64,000 nucleotides of DNA from Peltaster fructicola (Eukaryota; Ascomycota; Dothideomycetes): positions 3,783,501-3,847,500 of the forward strand of contig CP051140.1 in the NCBI GenBank assembly GCA_001592805.2, written 5' to 3'. Each line of letters opens with the position of its first letter. Within the stretch, counting starts at the first letter, position 1. The position numbers were made by a program, and so were the translations under genes. This document shows, piece after piece, positions 1 to 10,897 of the stretch. The notes under the pieces were generated by a model. It was not told the origin of the DNA, made no database searches, and saw nothing but the letters and a program-made list of their open reading frames with translations.

Positions 1-1
1 A

Positions 2-505
2 CCTGCGGCTGCAAGAACAGTGTCGATCATCTGCCGTGGCGCCAATCCGCTCATCCTGGACGAAGCAGAGCGCAGTCTGCACGACGCCATGTGTGTTATT
101 CGATGTCTGGTCAAGAAACGAGCTCTTCTGCCTGGTGGAGGTGCACCTGAAATGGCTGTGTCCACACAACTCAGCCAGATTGCCAGCACAGCACAATTCC
201 CGGACAGCATCTGCTGGAAGGAATTCGCCAATGCGCTCGAGGTCGTTCCCATCACACTCGCCGAGAATGCAGGTCTTAACAGCATCAGAGTCGTCACAGA
301 ACTGCGAGCGAGACATGCCAAGGGCGAGACTAACGTCGGTGTGTCGATCAAGAAGGGCGGTGTTGGCATTATGGGTGGCGATGACAAGCATGGGGCATCT
401 GAAGGTGTCATGCAGCCTTTACTTGTTAGCACAAGCGCTCTTGAGCTGGCAAGTGAGACGGTCAAGATGATACTACGCATTGACGACATTGCACTATCGA
501 GATAG
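2..505 (+). CDS. CCT4: T-complex protein 1 subunit delta (CCT4), C-terminal part
   Basis: This is the 3' end of the gene for the delta subunit of the cytosolic chaperonin CCT/TRiC, which folds actin, tubulin and WD-repeat proteins using ATP. The open frame enters from the left window edge in frame 2, so the first in-frame codon is at position 2 and the true start lies outside. About 167 residues are visible. They include the group II chaperonin signatures LDEAERSLHDAMCVIRCL, GGGAPEM and LAENAGLN, and the C-terminal ATPase-domain segment ending in LRIDDI. The residues following the LHDA motif match the delta subunit better than other CCT subunits, as I remember the family. The gene is cut only by the window, with no internal break. 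The stop at 503-505 is followed by about 115 bp before the convergently oriented channel gene ends. Confidence 0.93.
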   Translation, partial: PAAARTVSIICRGANPLILDEAERSLHDAMCVIRCLVKKRALLPGGGAPEMAVSTQLSQIASTAQFPDSICWKEFANALEVVPITLAENAGLNSIRVVTELRARHAKGETNVGVSIKKGGVGIMGGDDKHGASEGVMQPLLVSTSALELASETVKMILRIDDIALSR

Positions 506-622
506 ATCTTGAATGAACTTATCTGTTATGGTGATTATGTGGGAGTGCACAATTACTTTGCTGCCCCCTCTCTATCGGTCGTGTGATCTATGGTCGTTCG
601 TTTGAGCCTTGTGACAGCATGT

Positions 623-3600
623 CTAGCGGAAACGTCTCATCTCGAAGCCATCAGTGAGACTTCTGCCTAGACGGACATTAGGTGTCTCTACTTCCTCAAG
701 AGGACTGTCCATGACTTCTGGCCTGATATTGCTCTCATTTGTTCTGAGTCGCCAAGCTGCTGGACTTATCAAGCCAGAGCGAGGGTCAATTCGTGCAGTG
801 CTTGGTCCACCTGAGCCAGGGTTTTCAGGGATGTCCGCCATACCGGATTCCATCGCAGCCTGCTCATCCGTAGTGCCAGCTCGGCGACTGAGGAAGCGGT
901 TACGGTGAAGTGAGTGTCTTGGATGTATGCTGCTCTTGTCTGTTGAGCGGCGCATAAGACCTTGAGTGAGTTCTCGTGATGTAGAACGAGCGATGTCCTC
1001 GCTTTGACGCCTTTGTGCCTCTGCGGCTCGCACTCGGGACTGAGAGGCTTCCGTGATGTGAATAGGAATTCGCTCTCGCTCCCTTGATTCGTACACGTCA
1101 CCACCAAGATCACTGGTAGCAAGAGCACTCATGCCGAGACTGAAATCGACACGCTTGTTCATTGCTGCGATGGACTCAGCCCGAGGTCGCATAACCGAGC
1201 CGTTGCGCATGCGTGAGTGCGATGGCTCTGGTGCGTCGTGTGGCGCCACAAATGGTGGATCTTGAGGACCTTCTTGGCCGTGCTCGATGCCGTATGGATT
1301 GTCAGGGTGACCACCATAACCAGCGCCAGGCACAGCTTGATGAGGGATGTTCTGCAAATACACTGGATAGCTCTGTCGCTGTCCAGGCATGCGCATCTGT
1401 GGTCCTTCGATGCCCAGTTCCTGAAAGGCCACCATAAGGGCGCAGAGAAACTTGTTGCGTCGTGCCAATCGGAGTCCTTCGTTTTGCCAATTCGACTTGT
1501 AGAAGAAGACAACATTCAGATCCATGGAGTAGACGTCCGTGATGTTTCGCAGCTCGGTTAAGATATTATTCTGATACTCGCGCTTCTCCGATTGCACGAA
1601 TTCGAGGAGCTTGTTGCGTAGACCTTCAATCTGTTGCAGAGTCGTGCCGAACTTGATGGTCAAAGTCAAGGCCTCTGCTAAACCGCCAGATCGTCGCTGG
1701 TTGAGTATAAAGAGCGTGTTGAGGTAGCTGTTTGGCGCCTGAACGATGTGGCCTTCCATCTTCTTGAACTCTGTGTAGAGCAAAGAGATCTCCTTGACAA
1801 AATAGTCGTCGCCCTTAAGAGCGGCACCAGTGTTGCCGTAGATTGTGACTCTGTCTCCGACGTCAAACGGATGCTTGACAAAGACGAAGATGCAAGACTG
1901 CAAGAATTCTTGAGCTGTGGCGCTGAAGAGCCATGACAAGGCAAGTACAGCTGAGCCGGCTGAAGTGAGAACGCCAGCAGCTGAGGTGGAGATCAGCGAG
2001 ATGAAGACCAGAACAGTGATGATCAAGACGATGAACATGAAGACATCGTCGAGCTTGCCGACCACAGAATCGAGATCCTTCAGCGAGGCAGTGATGGACT
2101 TTCGCTCACGACCGATCTCAACGCAAACTGCCTCAAGTTCTTCCATGGAAATGTCGCCGTTCAGGTCCTTGTCGAACATTGAGAACGCTGCTGTAGCCTC
2201 GTCGTCGCTGTCAAAGGCGGCCTTGAGATCGTCTGACAGTACAGTCTCTGTGTCCTCACGTGCGAACGTCCGATAGAGTCGACGTGCCAGTACCTGACTA
2301 CCAGAAACAGAGTTGAGCAGCGCAAGGATTACTTGGCTTGGATGTGTGCTCTTGGTGACCTGCTTTCCTGTGAAGTCGCCTGCGACCTTGCCAGCGATGT
2401 CCCCGAACTTGCCAAACGCTTGACGAGTCTGCTTTGCAGCATCAGCAACGAATTGTCCCGGAGTTCGTGCACCAGAACCAGGTCCTCCTGAAGGAAGCTC
2501 AAATTCATAGTCCTCCATTGCGATCTTCTCTTTAGAATACTTGTACAGCTTCGTTAGTGAGCCAATCTGAAACTTGTTGAGCTCTATGCGGTCAGCGTAA
2601 GTCCGTAGGTGGAAGCTGATGGCGATGAGCTGGATGATGATCTTTTCAATGAAGTTGAGCGTAACTCCGACAAAGATAGAGACGAGCACCTTATTCATGG
2701 TGACCATCCAGTCAGGGATATAGCTCGAATCGTGGCCGACTTGATGGTTCGTAAGCGTTGGCAGAAACGAAACCTCAATGGCCAACCACCAGAAGAACAG
2801 CGTTGCAGGGAGCTCCAGCTGCTTGCCCATATCTCGCCACTTCTTGCTGTTGTTCGTGAACAGGCTAGAAGCAACACCGATCGGCCAGGGCAGAGCTTTA
2901 GCAATGATTCTTCCGAGCCACAGTGTTAGCCAGACAATTTCCAGCCAGATCATGAACCAGACTAGAGTCACGCCGTCAGGCCCTCCGACAGTGGCATTCT
3001 TGGTCACCAAAGCACCAACGAGAAGCGGGATCAGCAGGATTATCGTCAGTGGTGCAATGTATGTAACATATCGCACAATCCAGTTTGATGCATGTAGTCG
3101 CTTCATGAACTTGCCAAAGCCCGATGCAGGGTGCTCTGGAGGTTTGTACACTGCGGTCTGCTCGTGCACTGGGTTTGTAGCTTCGTCGAATTCGTCGACG
3201 TGCTCCTCTCGAACACGAGATCGACCAGCTCTACTTCTTGAGCGCTCCGCATCTAGAGCTTGTCGAGAGACTTGACGTTCGATTTGTAGGAGAGCAAGAT
3301 CATCGTTGAGCCGAGTCGCTTGCTCTCTGCCCTGCGAAGGCGACTGCAATGTTCTCAACGGGTCGCCCGGATCATAGTCATCGGGCACTGTGAGATGACT
3401 CGCTGCTCGTCGTCGCTGTATGTGTTCCTTCTCCTTCTCTTGCTCAAGTACATGATCTGCATCCGCAACCATTGTAGCCTCCTCGTCGGAGGACTTCTCT
3501 TGACTAGGGCGGTGATGCACATTGTATGCTGGCAAACTTGTCTCGATAGCGTCGTGTACACCAGTATCATAGCTCCTATCGCGTTGCCCTTGGCCATATT

Positions 3601-3634
3601 GAGGCTCTCCACGCTCGTCCACGGGAGTGCTCAT
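623..3634 (-). CDS. EF-hand MscS-like mechanosensitive channel (Msy1/Msy2 type)
   Basis: A 1003-residue single-exon protein of the fungal MscS-like family. In fission yeast, Msy1 and Msy2 sit in the endoplasmic reticulum and limit calcium influx and cell volume changes during hypo-osmotic shock. The N-terminal 170 residues are charged and polar, followed by four or so membrane segments (roughly residues 185-345). An EF-hand loop (DKDLNGDISMEELE) lies near residue 490. The MscS pore and beta domain follow at about 530-690, with hydrophobic pore helices and the conserved HPFDVGDRV near residue 588. The remaining 300 residues are Arg/Ser-rich and probably disordered. The ATG at 3632-3634 is the first in the frame and gives a typical length for the family. 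The EF-hand just before the pore is characteristic of fungal and plant members. It cannot be assigned to Msy1 or Msy2 without alignment. Confidence 0.92.
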   Translation of the reverse strand: MSTPVDERGEPQYGQGQRDRSYDTGVHDAIETSLPAYNVHHRPSQEKSSDEEATMVADADHVLEQEKEKEHIQRRRAASHLTVPDDYDPGDPLRTLQSPSQGREQATRLNDDLALLQIERQVSRQALDAERSRSRAGRSRVREEHVDEFDEATNPVHEQTAVYKPPEHPASGFGKFMKRLHASNWIVRYVTYIAPLTIILLIPLLVGALVTKNATVGGPDGVTLVWFMIWLEIVWLTLWLGRIIAKALPWPIGVASSLFTNNSKKWRDMGKQLELPATLFFWWLAIEVSFLPTLTNHQVGHDSSYIPDWMVTMNKVLVSIFVGVTLNFIEKIIIQLIAISFHLRTYADRIELNKFQIGSLTKLYKYSKEKIAMEDYEFELPSGGPGSGARTPGQFVADAAKQTRQAFGKFGDIAGKVAGDFTGKQVTKSTHPSQVILALLNSVSGSQVLARRLYRTFAREDTETVLSDDLKAAFDSDDEATAAFSMFDKDLNGDISMEELEAVCVEIGRERKSITASLKDLDSVVGKLDDVFMFIVLIITVLVFISLISTSAAGVLTSAGSAVLALSWLFSATAQEFLQSCIFVFVKHPFDVGDRVTIYGNTGAALKGDDYFVKEISLLYTEFKKMEGHIVQAPNSYLNTLFILNQRRSGGLAEALTLTIKFGTTLQQIEGLRNKLLEFVQSEKREYQNNILTELRNITDVYSMDLNVVFFYKSNWQNEGLRLARRNKFLCALMVAFQELGIEGPQMRMPGQRQSYPVYLQNIPHQAVPGAGYGGHPDNPYGIEHGQEGPQDPPFVAPHDAPEPSHSRMRNGSVMRPRAESIAAMNKRVDFSLGMSALATSDLGGDVYESRERERIPIHITEASQSRVRAAEAQRRQSEDIARSTSRELTQGLMRRSTDKSSIHPRHSLHRNRFLSRRAGTTDEQAAMESGMADIPENPGSGGPSTARIDPRSGLISPAAWRLRTNESNIRPEVMDSPLEEVETPNVRLGRSLTDGFEMRRFR

Positions 3635-6600
3635 TCTGAAAGATTTGTTGACGACGAGTTCGAGGAGAACGCCTGTTTCCGCGGGTTTCAGCGATCGTGT
3701 ATTGAAGATTTAGAATGAATGAAAAACGACAGTGAAACAGACACTGAGGGCAATCAATGCTCGCTGCAGAAGTCCATCAGGTGGCCTCAATATGATTAGA
3801 AGTGATATGGATACGAGAAAGATGATATGGACAGGAGGTTAAGATCGAGAGAAAACACGAGATCTCAACACCACGACACCTTTGTCCACCAGCTTCGTCA
3901 TTGCTATTTACGACCGTTGTCGAGCCCCACATGTGGTTCGAAGCAGCCAATCTGAGCACTTTTCATGTGCGCCACAGCCGTTCAGCGGGCCCTGCAGTCT
4001 CTAAGCGTGAAGCAGAGCCGTCTTGGCATTCCCATCGCTCTCCCTGTCGTGTCTATCTCCATCAATCATGCCGTTGTCAACTCAGGGATGGGTATGTTTG
4101 GTCCGTTCGCGCGTCTCCTGACTTCAAAAGACGGTGGAGTGGTTAGTGGGCTTCAGGAGCTGGGCTGCTGTGCCTTATTGCTCGATCAAGCCAGTGCTCC
4201 AACCTGAGATAAGTCTTGTGTTCGGCACATGCTTCCTCAGGATCCTCAGGACCAATAGACACAGCAAGCAAACCGCTCGATCCTACTACAATTTTCTTTG
4301 TCTTTCTGCGTCTTATCTTTCAGGCAGACTATGCCTTTTCGAACGAGCATGTGAAGGACAAGCAGAACTGACCGTGTCTTTCCACTACGCAAGCTTGTGT
4401 GGGTTCTGCTTCGTATGCTCCTGCGACTGCGCTCTTGGCAGGCTGACCCATCTTCTTCTTACATCCTTACGCAACCAGCCTACGAATCGTTTCCGTCCGA
4501 AACTGGGATTTGCTTCGACAGGCACTTCATACTGATCACAGACGCTCGGGCAATAGCTCTATTTTGCTACAGCAGGCATTTTGTCACCCAAGAACCACAC
4601 AGCAAACGACTTCATATTCGCATCTCGAGACTGCACGGCAATGGTCCTTCGAGGATCAACAAGCTGTGAGAGAACCTCGGAAGCACCTGACGATCTCTGT
4701 GGTACTTGCTGTGCTACCACACATCCCTCATCACTTGCGTCCAATCGTAAGACATGACCGAGCTTGGCCTGGCGGTCGAGCTGTAACAGCTGAGCGCAAG
4801 TGATTGGGCAAATGCATGAGCAAGAACGGTATGACAGGACAACGCAGAAAGCCGCCTATGCCGTGCATAGCTTCCTCCCTGCGTCCAGGCACCATTGTCG
4901 GCAGATCCGTGTCCACGGTACAACTCACTGACTGCCGAGTTGTAGCTATGACTACCGCTGTGGCGGTGAGTTAGACTTCCTGGGTCACCTTTCGACCATA
5001 CTACTAATCACCGATGGCCTACAGGCTTGCAGGCACTTCCCAGCTTGAGCTGCACACATGTGTTCGCCAATCGTGCTTGGATCCACGTTGTCTGCAAGCC
5101 ACATCGTTCGGACATGAGCTGGCTTGAACAGCTGATCGACACATTATGGCAAGTGCACGTTAAGACCTTGCTTACACTACTTTGTGGGAAGATCTTGCAT
5201 TTTGATGTTGACAGAAGAGATGCTGCTCATGCTATAACTCCTTGGAATGCTACGCAAACAATGGTTGTTCCTGTTGTACAATTCAAATGCTCGCCAAAGT
5301 CCAGCACGAGTATCTTGCTCTCATCGTCGTTGACGGAGTAGTTGAAAAGGAAGCAGACTATAAGCTTTGGGCCGATACTTTTCATGCGTTCAGAGGTTAT
5401 TTCGCCTCATATCACACTGACCTCAAATCCTTTCATAGCAGCGTCGTAGCCACGCAGGTGTATCCCACGTGGCTGACTGCTCAGTTGACCTCATGTCCAC
5501 ATTGTGGACAACGCTTGCCTGGAATTACCCAAACCGTCTGGCCTCTGCCTAAGAAGAACCGCTGTCAGCCCGCTCTGCGTGTTATTGACCACTGCGTGGC
5601 CTATTCTACTCACTCAAACAGTTGGGACACTTCCTTCCAGGCACAGGCCTCGTGCGTATGGCCAGTAGTGGCCCGATGTGAGGCTTCGTGAAATCCTCAC
5701 ATCCGTCGATGGAGATTTCGGGTAGCTGCTCAATGCCCAGTCTGCTCAGTGTATCAAGTCGATGGAGATCGTAAGTCATCTTGAGTAAGAGGAACCGAAA
5801 TGTGTTGAGTGAACGGAGGCTGAGTACCCTTAATGCAGGCTCACTAGCAAAGAGCGACCAGGAGTGGTAAAGACGGGACACAGCGGTAGAGCCTGTGGAG
5901 GATTGAAGTGTGTTGTATATTGTGACTGAGGAAGAGAGAGAGAGAGCACTAGGAACACTGCCGATCATGCAGTACTTATACAACCTATGCGGCCATGAGT
6001 TGATCTATGTCACTTGTGAGACTGCCAGGCAATGATGAAGGATAAACGCAAGTGGCCGTCTTGTCGCGCTTGTGGTGCAATGCACATATGGAAAGACTGA
6101 GCTGGGATATAGCATTAGTGACTTCCCGGAAGGACCAGATTGTCGGTACTTGTCTGTTGATCAAGTCTCCATGCCGGCAGGGCCCTCTGAGGGTTCGTGA
6201 ATATCTCGATCAGAGGGTTACACAGGGAAATGATACGGTACGCCTGTCGAAAGACTAGTGTCATGTGAGCCGCGTGCCACACTGGTACGCAGTTTGAGAA
6301 GATGCACAAGCATGATAGCGTAGAGCAAATGCATGTTTGGAATGCTTCGGCAGTGATATGATGCAGTGCAGCAGAAGTGATATAGTGGTTGGACGTACCC
6401 TGCTTGGCGCAAAGCATATTGCTGGATTCTGCCCAACATCATACTGCTCTGAGCAATGTTACGCGATCGAGACAACTCATTGAAGCTCTAGAGGTGGATC
6501 CAAGGGGATGGAAGCTTCCCATAGATGCGCTGGACAGCGAGTGGCACAGCAGCATTGAAAGAAGTTGCAGCAACATATCGAAAGGACAAGGCCTGGGAGC

Positions 6601-8607
6601 TGCGAGCGGTGTGGGTCAGTCGTCCAGACCTCCAAAATCTTCATGCCAGATGCAGCGCGTCATCCAACGGCAGATATGACCTCCTGAAGCGTAGGACCTG
6701 CGTCCGATGCTTTCTTGCCTTCGGCACGCTGTCGACGGACCGCGACAGCTTTCCAGAAAGCAGAGACACTTGATGTCGGCTGAAGTGGCTAACAAGTTTT
6801 AGCAGGACAGGCGGCGGTACCGCGTTTCCCATGGCCTGTGGCTTTTACGACATATCAGAAAGGCTAAGGTTGTGCGATGGCTGCTTTCTGTTGCCTGCCG
6901 AATTTTCGATCTATCGTCGCCACAGGATCCGTGCGATTACGTTGTCAAAAGTGGCTTGTTGACTGCTCTGCATGGTCGTTGAAGGATTCTGCTCTCATGT
7001 CTAGCCAGGCACTCTGGACACGGAAGAGCTTATCGCGGTCTGTGCGTTGCCGCAGGGGAGTAAGAAGCGCAAAAAGACCTCACGCTCTTGGAACGGTTTT
7101 GTCGTAAAGTAGACTGCACCACTTTGACGACCTGCACACTAATGCAGCTCTGTCCTCGGTCCTAGCCCCTGCTGTCGACATGTTGCAGCTCGGACTCGTG
7201 AAGGCATTGATCGACCTGTCGCAACATCCTTGGTTGACGATCGGAGCTTTCATGAGCGTGTGAATGCTCAAGAAGTTTGGTTTGCTTCGTTGTCAGTGCA
7301 GCACGGCGTGCGCCTGTCGACCTAAGACCGGCACTTACAATCCGCATACTTTCGTGGCGCATGACCACAGACTGCCGTACCATCGCGTCGATCATCACGA
7401 TGCCTCGCAGATCCCCAGTAGATCCTCATGCTGTGGTTCGTGCTAATATGGCAGGGCCGCAGCTTCACCATGAAGCAGTACAGCACGGATCCGAAGATGG
7501 AGCCTGTACAGCACGCGAACGCAAGCCACAGCAATCGTGAAGTGCACTACCACAGGTTGCCATTGCTTCTTGCTGCTAGGGATCACAGGGCACGCGAGGA
7601 CGAGCACGAAATGCGGTCGATACTGTTGTGACGAAAAGCCAGACTGAGTTTCGAGCTCAGCTGTGCTGGATAGTGATCTGCAATGAAACTCTCCTCTCAA
7701 GACTTGTGTGCGCTGCCGGTCGTTCGAGTGGCTGCGCGTATCGTACAAGCAGCGTTAGCTTCCAGCTGCTGTCGGTAAGGGCACCGTAGCTGCTGCCTTG
7801 TCTCAGCAGGGCCAGCGTACAGTCACCGCCCTATACCGTCCTATACCCTGTGTAAGTAAGGACATACAGGCCAGGTCGGACCAGCCCTCGGCGGGCCAAG
7901 AGGAATAAGGAAACCATATGCCCAACTCCACTCAAGGACGCTAATCCAAGGTACCGGCGCCGGCATTTGCTGTCGTCTGACAGAGCCATCAGACAGGTAA
8001 GCACAATCATTCGTCGGTGAGAATGTAGGATCGTTCTCCCTGCACGGCTCGATGTCTCACGTGTGTGCATAAGCATCAGCATAGGCAGTTCCGCGTTACG
8101 GTCTTGCACGATCTCGTCTTACTGCTGCTGCTATGAGTCGGCGCCTGGCAGACGTCTTCTGCCTTCCCGGCGTTGACCTCCTTTCGTGCTGCACTCGCAC
8201 TATGTCTCGCCTCGACTGGTCGCACCACCGGAACGTCTCAATTTGACTTTCTCGTTGCCATGCTTCACAAAGCGGCTTTTCCGTTGTGTTGTGATCAGAT
8301 TGTGCTGCGGAATGATAGCACACGGACGTCGTAGTGGATCTCCGCGCGCGATCATGCGACTCGTCACTTGCGGAACAATCAGCCTGAACGGACAGGAGCA
8401 TAATGCTGATGAGATTGGGTGCCGGCACGTTGCTGTAGCTCAAGGTGAACTGGTTGTTCCAGCCAACCAGTAGAGGGATTCATCCTCAGTGAGCATTACA
8501 TGTAGGTCCGAATCTTGGCCGCTGACATCAGCAAATTCAATTTGGCAGGCGCAGGTTGTTTCGCTTCAACCTCCTCTCATCAATAAGATCATCACTTTAA
8601 GACTACC
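3635..8607. other. 5 kb stretch without a supportable gene
   Basis: No open frame here shows a recognisable domain, and none can be joined with its neighbours across convincing introns. The longest ATG-like frame is 125 codons on the minus strand at 5606-5983. It contains a mildly leucine-rich stretch and could be a small or decayed gene, but I cannot support it. The first part (3635 to about 4000) must hold the channel gene promoter. I see no long direct or inverted repeats, no simple-sequence arrays and no obvious compositional shift toward AT. It is the largest gene-free interval in an otherwise compact window. Confidence 0.6.
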
Positions 8608-8985
8608 ATGACTCAAACTCACGCAGAAGCTGAGGCGCAAGTGCGCGGCTGGGTGCGTTCCCTGATGGCATTGCCAATCGGATTCTGATGCGCACACTAG
8701 GGTTTCAAGCATGTCTTCACCTGGACCGATGGGCCGTGAGTGCCTATAACAACCAGCTGCACCTAAGCACTAATGAAGAACAGAAACGCGCACTACGCAC
8801 CGCACACACATTCCGGTCTTACAACACACCTTATCCTTCGAGGCGAGCTCACAGTAACATATCCTGACGACAAGCAGCCAACGAAGGAGACATTTGGTCC
8901 CGGAGCCAGACTGGATGTCGATGCGAGGCGCCGACACGAGGTCTGGATGGGCAATGAGGGTTGCACGTATGTGATAGGAGAATGA
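8608..8985 (+). CDS. Small cupin-domain protein
   Basis: I assemble this gene from three exons: 8608-8652, 8701-8735 and 8784-8985, giving 93 residues. Intron 1 begins GTGCGT and ends CACTAG. Intron 2 begins GTGAGT, has an ACTAATG branch-like site and ends AACAG. The middle exon is only 35 nt and encodes GFKHVFTWTDGP, which runs directly into NAHYAPHTHSGLTTH. The protein is one short beta-barrel cupin. The first cupin motif has HTH in place, but the glutamate expected a few residues later is replaced by histidine (GLTTHLILRGEL), and a later RHEVWMG supplies the second-motif histidine. Metal binding is therefore possible but altered. Similar single-cupin proteins are common in fungi and bacteria and mostly uncharacterised. 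The substrate is unknown. The splice model is mine and was chosen because both junctions preserve the frame and the domain. Confidence 0.75.
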
Positions 8986-9085
8986 TCGTGAAAAGGTCTT
9001 GGTCCTGCTATGCTGGTATCATCTTCATGCTGTATGATGCACGACGCCCAACGCGATGCTATGCAGCTTCTCCTCAGACTTTGTA

Positions 9086-10108
9086 TCAGTCAAATGCTTT
9101 CTTCAGTGCTTCGTAAACCGTAAATATGAGCGCAGAGCTTGGCGCTGCTCTTGCCATGGTGATACCACAGCCTCGATACAGACCACTTAGGCCATGAGAA
9201 CGCCATAGCATCTTTGCTGTTCCGACGAAGGTTTGTCGATTTGAGCCGCTAATGCCAAGCTCTCCTGTCTGCATCTTGCTCTTGATTGTGTCGGCGGGAT
9301 AGAACAAGAAGTTGTAGCTCACGCCCGCGGCTGCTCCTGCACTCATCTGCTGCCATATTGGTAGATCTGTGGCATCTTGTCGATTGGATTGTGCACGCTT
9401 CTTAAAGGTTGCGGTCAACAGCTCATAGCTGCCGAACCATGCTGCACTGCCACCTGTCTCACGAAGGAGCGTGCCAAGCTGTCCACGCCAGAAGCCTGCG
9501 ATGCCATCGTTGCGGTACACGTCGCTAATGACCACCATTGGTCGTATCGTATTTGACGTCAATCCCAACTTTGGCCCTAATGTTGGGTCGACTGAAGACT
9601 GCATTGGGACTTGCATTCGACACTTAACAAGCTCGATCGGCGTGAGGATGAAGGATGTGAATGCGCCTGAAAGAGCTCCCGCGCCTGCGAGCACAGGTAG
9701 AGGCAGCTTCTCGTCTGTAGGATGGCCCTTGTACACTGTCGATCGTAACAGCTCTTGTGCAATACGGTAGGTGAAGAAGAGGCTTGCTGTCTCTGCAGCA
9801 GCTCCAATCATTGGAGCACTGAGTCCTCGAAACAACCCTCTGATGCCATCCTGCTGTAGACTCTTCTTGAAGCAGTCTAGTGGTCCAGTATATGCAAGTG
9901 GAAGATGGTCAGGCTGAGATTGCAATCTGACCTTGACTGTGTCGAAAGGGTACTCGACCACCTTGCCCATCATGCCAGCCAGACTACCAAATGTGATGTC
10001 CTTGATTGCTTCTCTTCCATGATTGGTGATCTCTGCCACGACTGTAGTGCTGTCGACAGCATGTTCGAGAGACTTCTCGGCATACGATGTGGTTGCCTTC
10101 GTCTCCAT
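9086..10108 (-). CDS. Mitochondrial ornithine/arginine carrier (ARG-13/ORT1 family)
   Basis: A 340-residue, single-exon member of the mitochondrial carrier family, which exchanges substrates across the inner mitochondrial membrane. All three repeats carry the signature PxD/ExxK/R: YPFDTVKVRLQ near residue 53, TPIELVKCRMQ near 155 and YPADTIKSKMQ near 265. Each is followed by the downstream glycine-rich helix motif. The first repeat (DITFGSLAGMMGKVVEYPFD) closely resembles Neurospora ARG-13 and yeast Ort1, which export ornithine made in the matrix for arginine synthesis in the cytosol. That substrate assignment rests on remembered family resemblance. The ATG at 10106-10108 gives a polar 35-residue N-terminus before the first helix. 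It is divergently transcribed from CGR1. Confidence 0.88.
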   Translation of the reverse strand: METKATTSYAEKSLEHAVDSTTVVAEITNHGREAIKDITFGSLAGMMGKVVEYPFDTVKVRLQSQPDHLPLAYTGPLDCFKKSLQQDGIRGLFRGLSAPMIGAAAETASLFFTYRIAQELLRSTVYKGHPTDEKLPLPVLAGAGALSGAFTSFILTPIELVKCRMQVPMQSSVDPTLGPKLGLTSNTIRPMVVISDVYRNDGIAGFWRGQLGTLLRETGGSAAWFGSYELLTATFKKRAQSNRQDATDLPIWQQMSAGAAAGVSYNFLFYPADTIKSKMQTGELGISGSNRQTFVGTAKMLWRSHGLSGLYRGCGITMARAAPSSALIFTVYEALKKAFD

Positions 10109-10484
10109 ACTGCGGTCTGAGCAGGCCTGCTAAACACCAGTCAGAAGATCGAGATTAAGAATAATCTATCGGGGTAGCATTTTGGATGTCCCAGACACGC
10201 TGGCTATGCTACCGTCTCTCTGTTCGATCGTCCATACGACCAGTGGAGTTGACGAACTGTCGCGACTGAAAAGTTGAGAAGAAAGCGCCTTGCAGCGGTG
10301 TACAGATTGTTTTCAAAGTTGTGCCGAGACTTTTGGATTGGCTTGTAGGCGCGCGACTTCGGCGACGTGATGCGGCTTCGAGTGTGTGAATATTCTGCCT
10401 CTCGCTTTCTCTGGGCGGTGAGAGATTATTCTTTGGCAGATCATTCTACGACGACGAGACTTGAACTACCAGCACGATTGCATA
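10109..10484. promoter_or_regulatory. Shared divergent promoter of the carrier gene and CGR1
   Basis: These 376 bp separate two divergent start codons. An inverted CCAAT pentamer (ATTGG) lies at 10337-10341, about 145 bp upstream of CGR1. No clear TATA box is visible. Promoter function is inferred from position. Confidence 0.45.
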
Positions 10485-10873
10485 ATGACGATGAGCGCCT
10501 CGACCTTGTCGCTCGACGCACCAGTCGTCAGAAAGAACGGCAAGAACTGGCACGAGCCACGCAAAGCATTCAGACCAGCAAGTGGACAGACGAGCTATGC
10601 GAAGAGAGCTGCGCGACAGGCACAAGAGGCCGAGGTGAAGAAGCTCGAGAAAGAGATGAAAGATGAGAAAGATGCAGAACGACAGGTCAGTGAGAAACCA
10701 TTACAATTTGGAACATGCTGATGCTACAGCAGAGGCGGATACAAGCCATCAAAGACAAGCGTGCAGCCAAGGAAGAAAAGGAACGCTACGCTAAGATGGC
10801 CGAGAAGATGCATCGTAAGCGTGTCGAGCGACTACGACGCCGTGAGAAGCGCAATAAGATGCTCAAGTCCTGA
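10485..10873 (+). CDS. CGR1: rRNA-processing protein Cgr1
   Basis: A small, very basic nucleolar protein of the Cgr1 family, needed for 60S ribosomal subunit rRNA processing. Exons are 10485-10685 and 10730-10873, giving 114 residues. The N-terminal part carries the family signature [16 protein letters not shown]. The C-terminal part is an almost continuous charged helix ([20 protein letters not shown] then [19 protein letters not shown]). The 44 nt intron starts GTCAGT and ends in a tandem acceptor, ACAGCAG, at 10728-10732. The second AG would shorten the protein by one glutamine. The ATG at 10485 is followed by another in-frame ATG at 10491. The gene ends 24 nt from the open frame that lies downstream on the opposite strand. 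Confidence 0.93.
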
Positions 10874-10897
10874 GAGCATCATGGTGCGAGGACAGCA

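Noticed and set aside
3920-3945. GGTTCGA word resembling a tRNA T-loop
   Set aside because: No acceptor stem, anticodon arm or A box around it; similar words elsewhere in the window also failed.
5606-5983. 125-codon minus-strand frame with a Leu-rich stretch
   Set aside because: Suggestive of an F-box/LRR-like fragment, but too short and without a recognisable motif or flanking exons.
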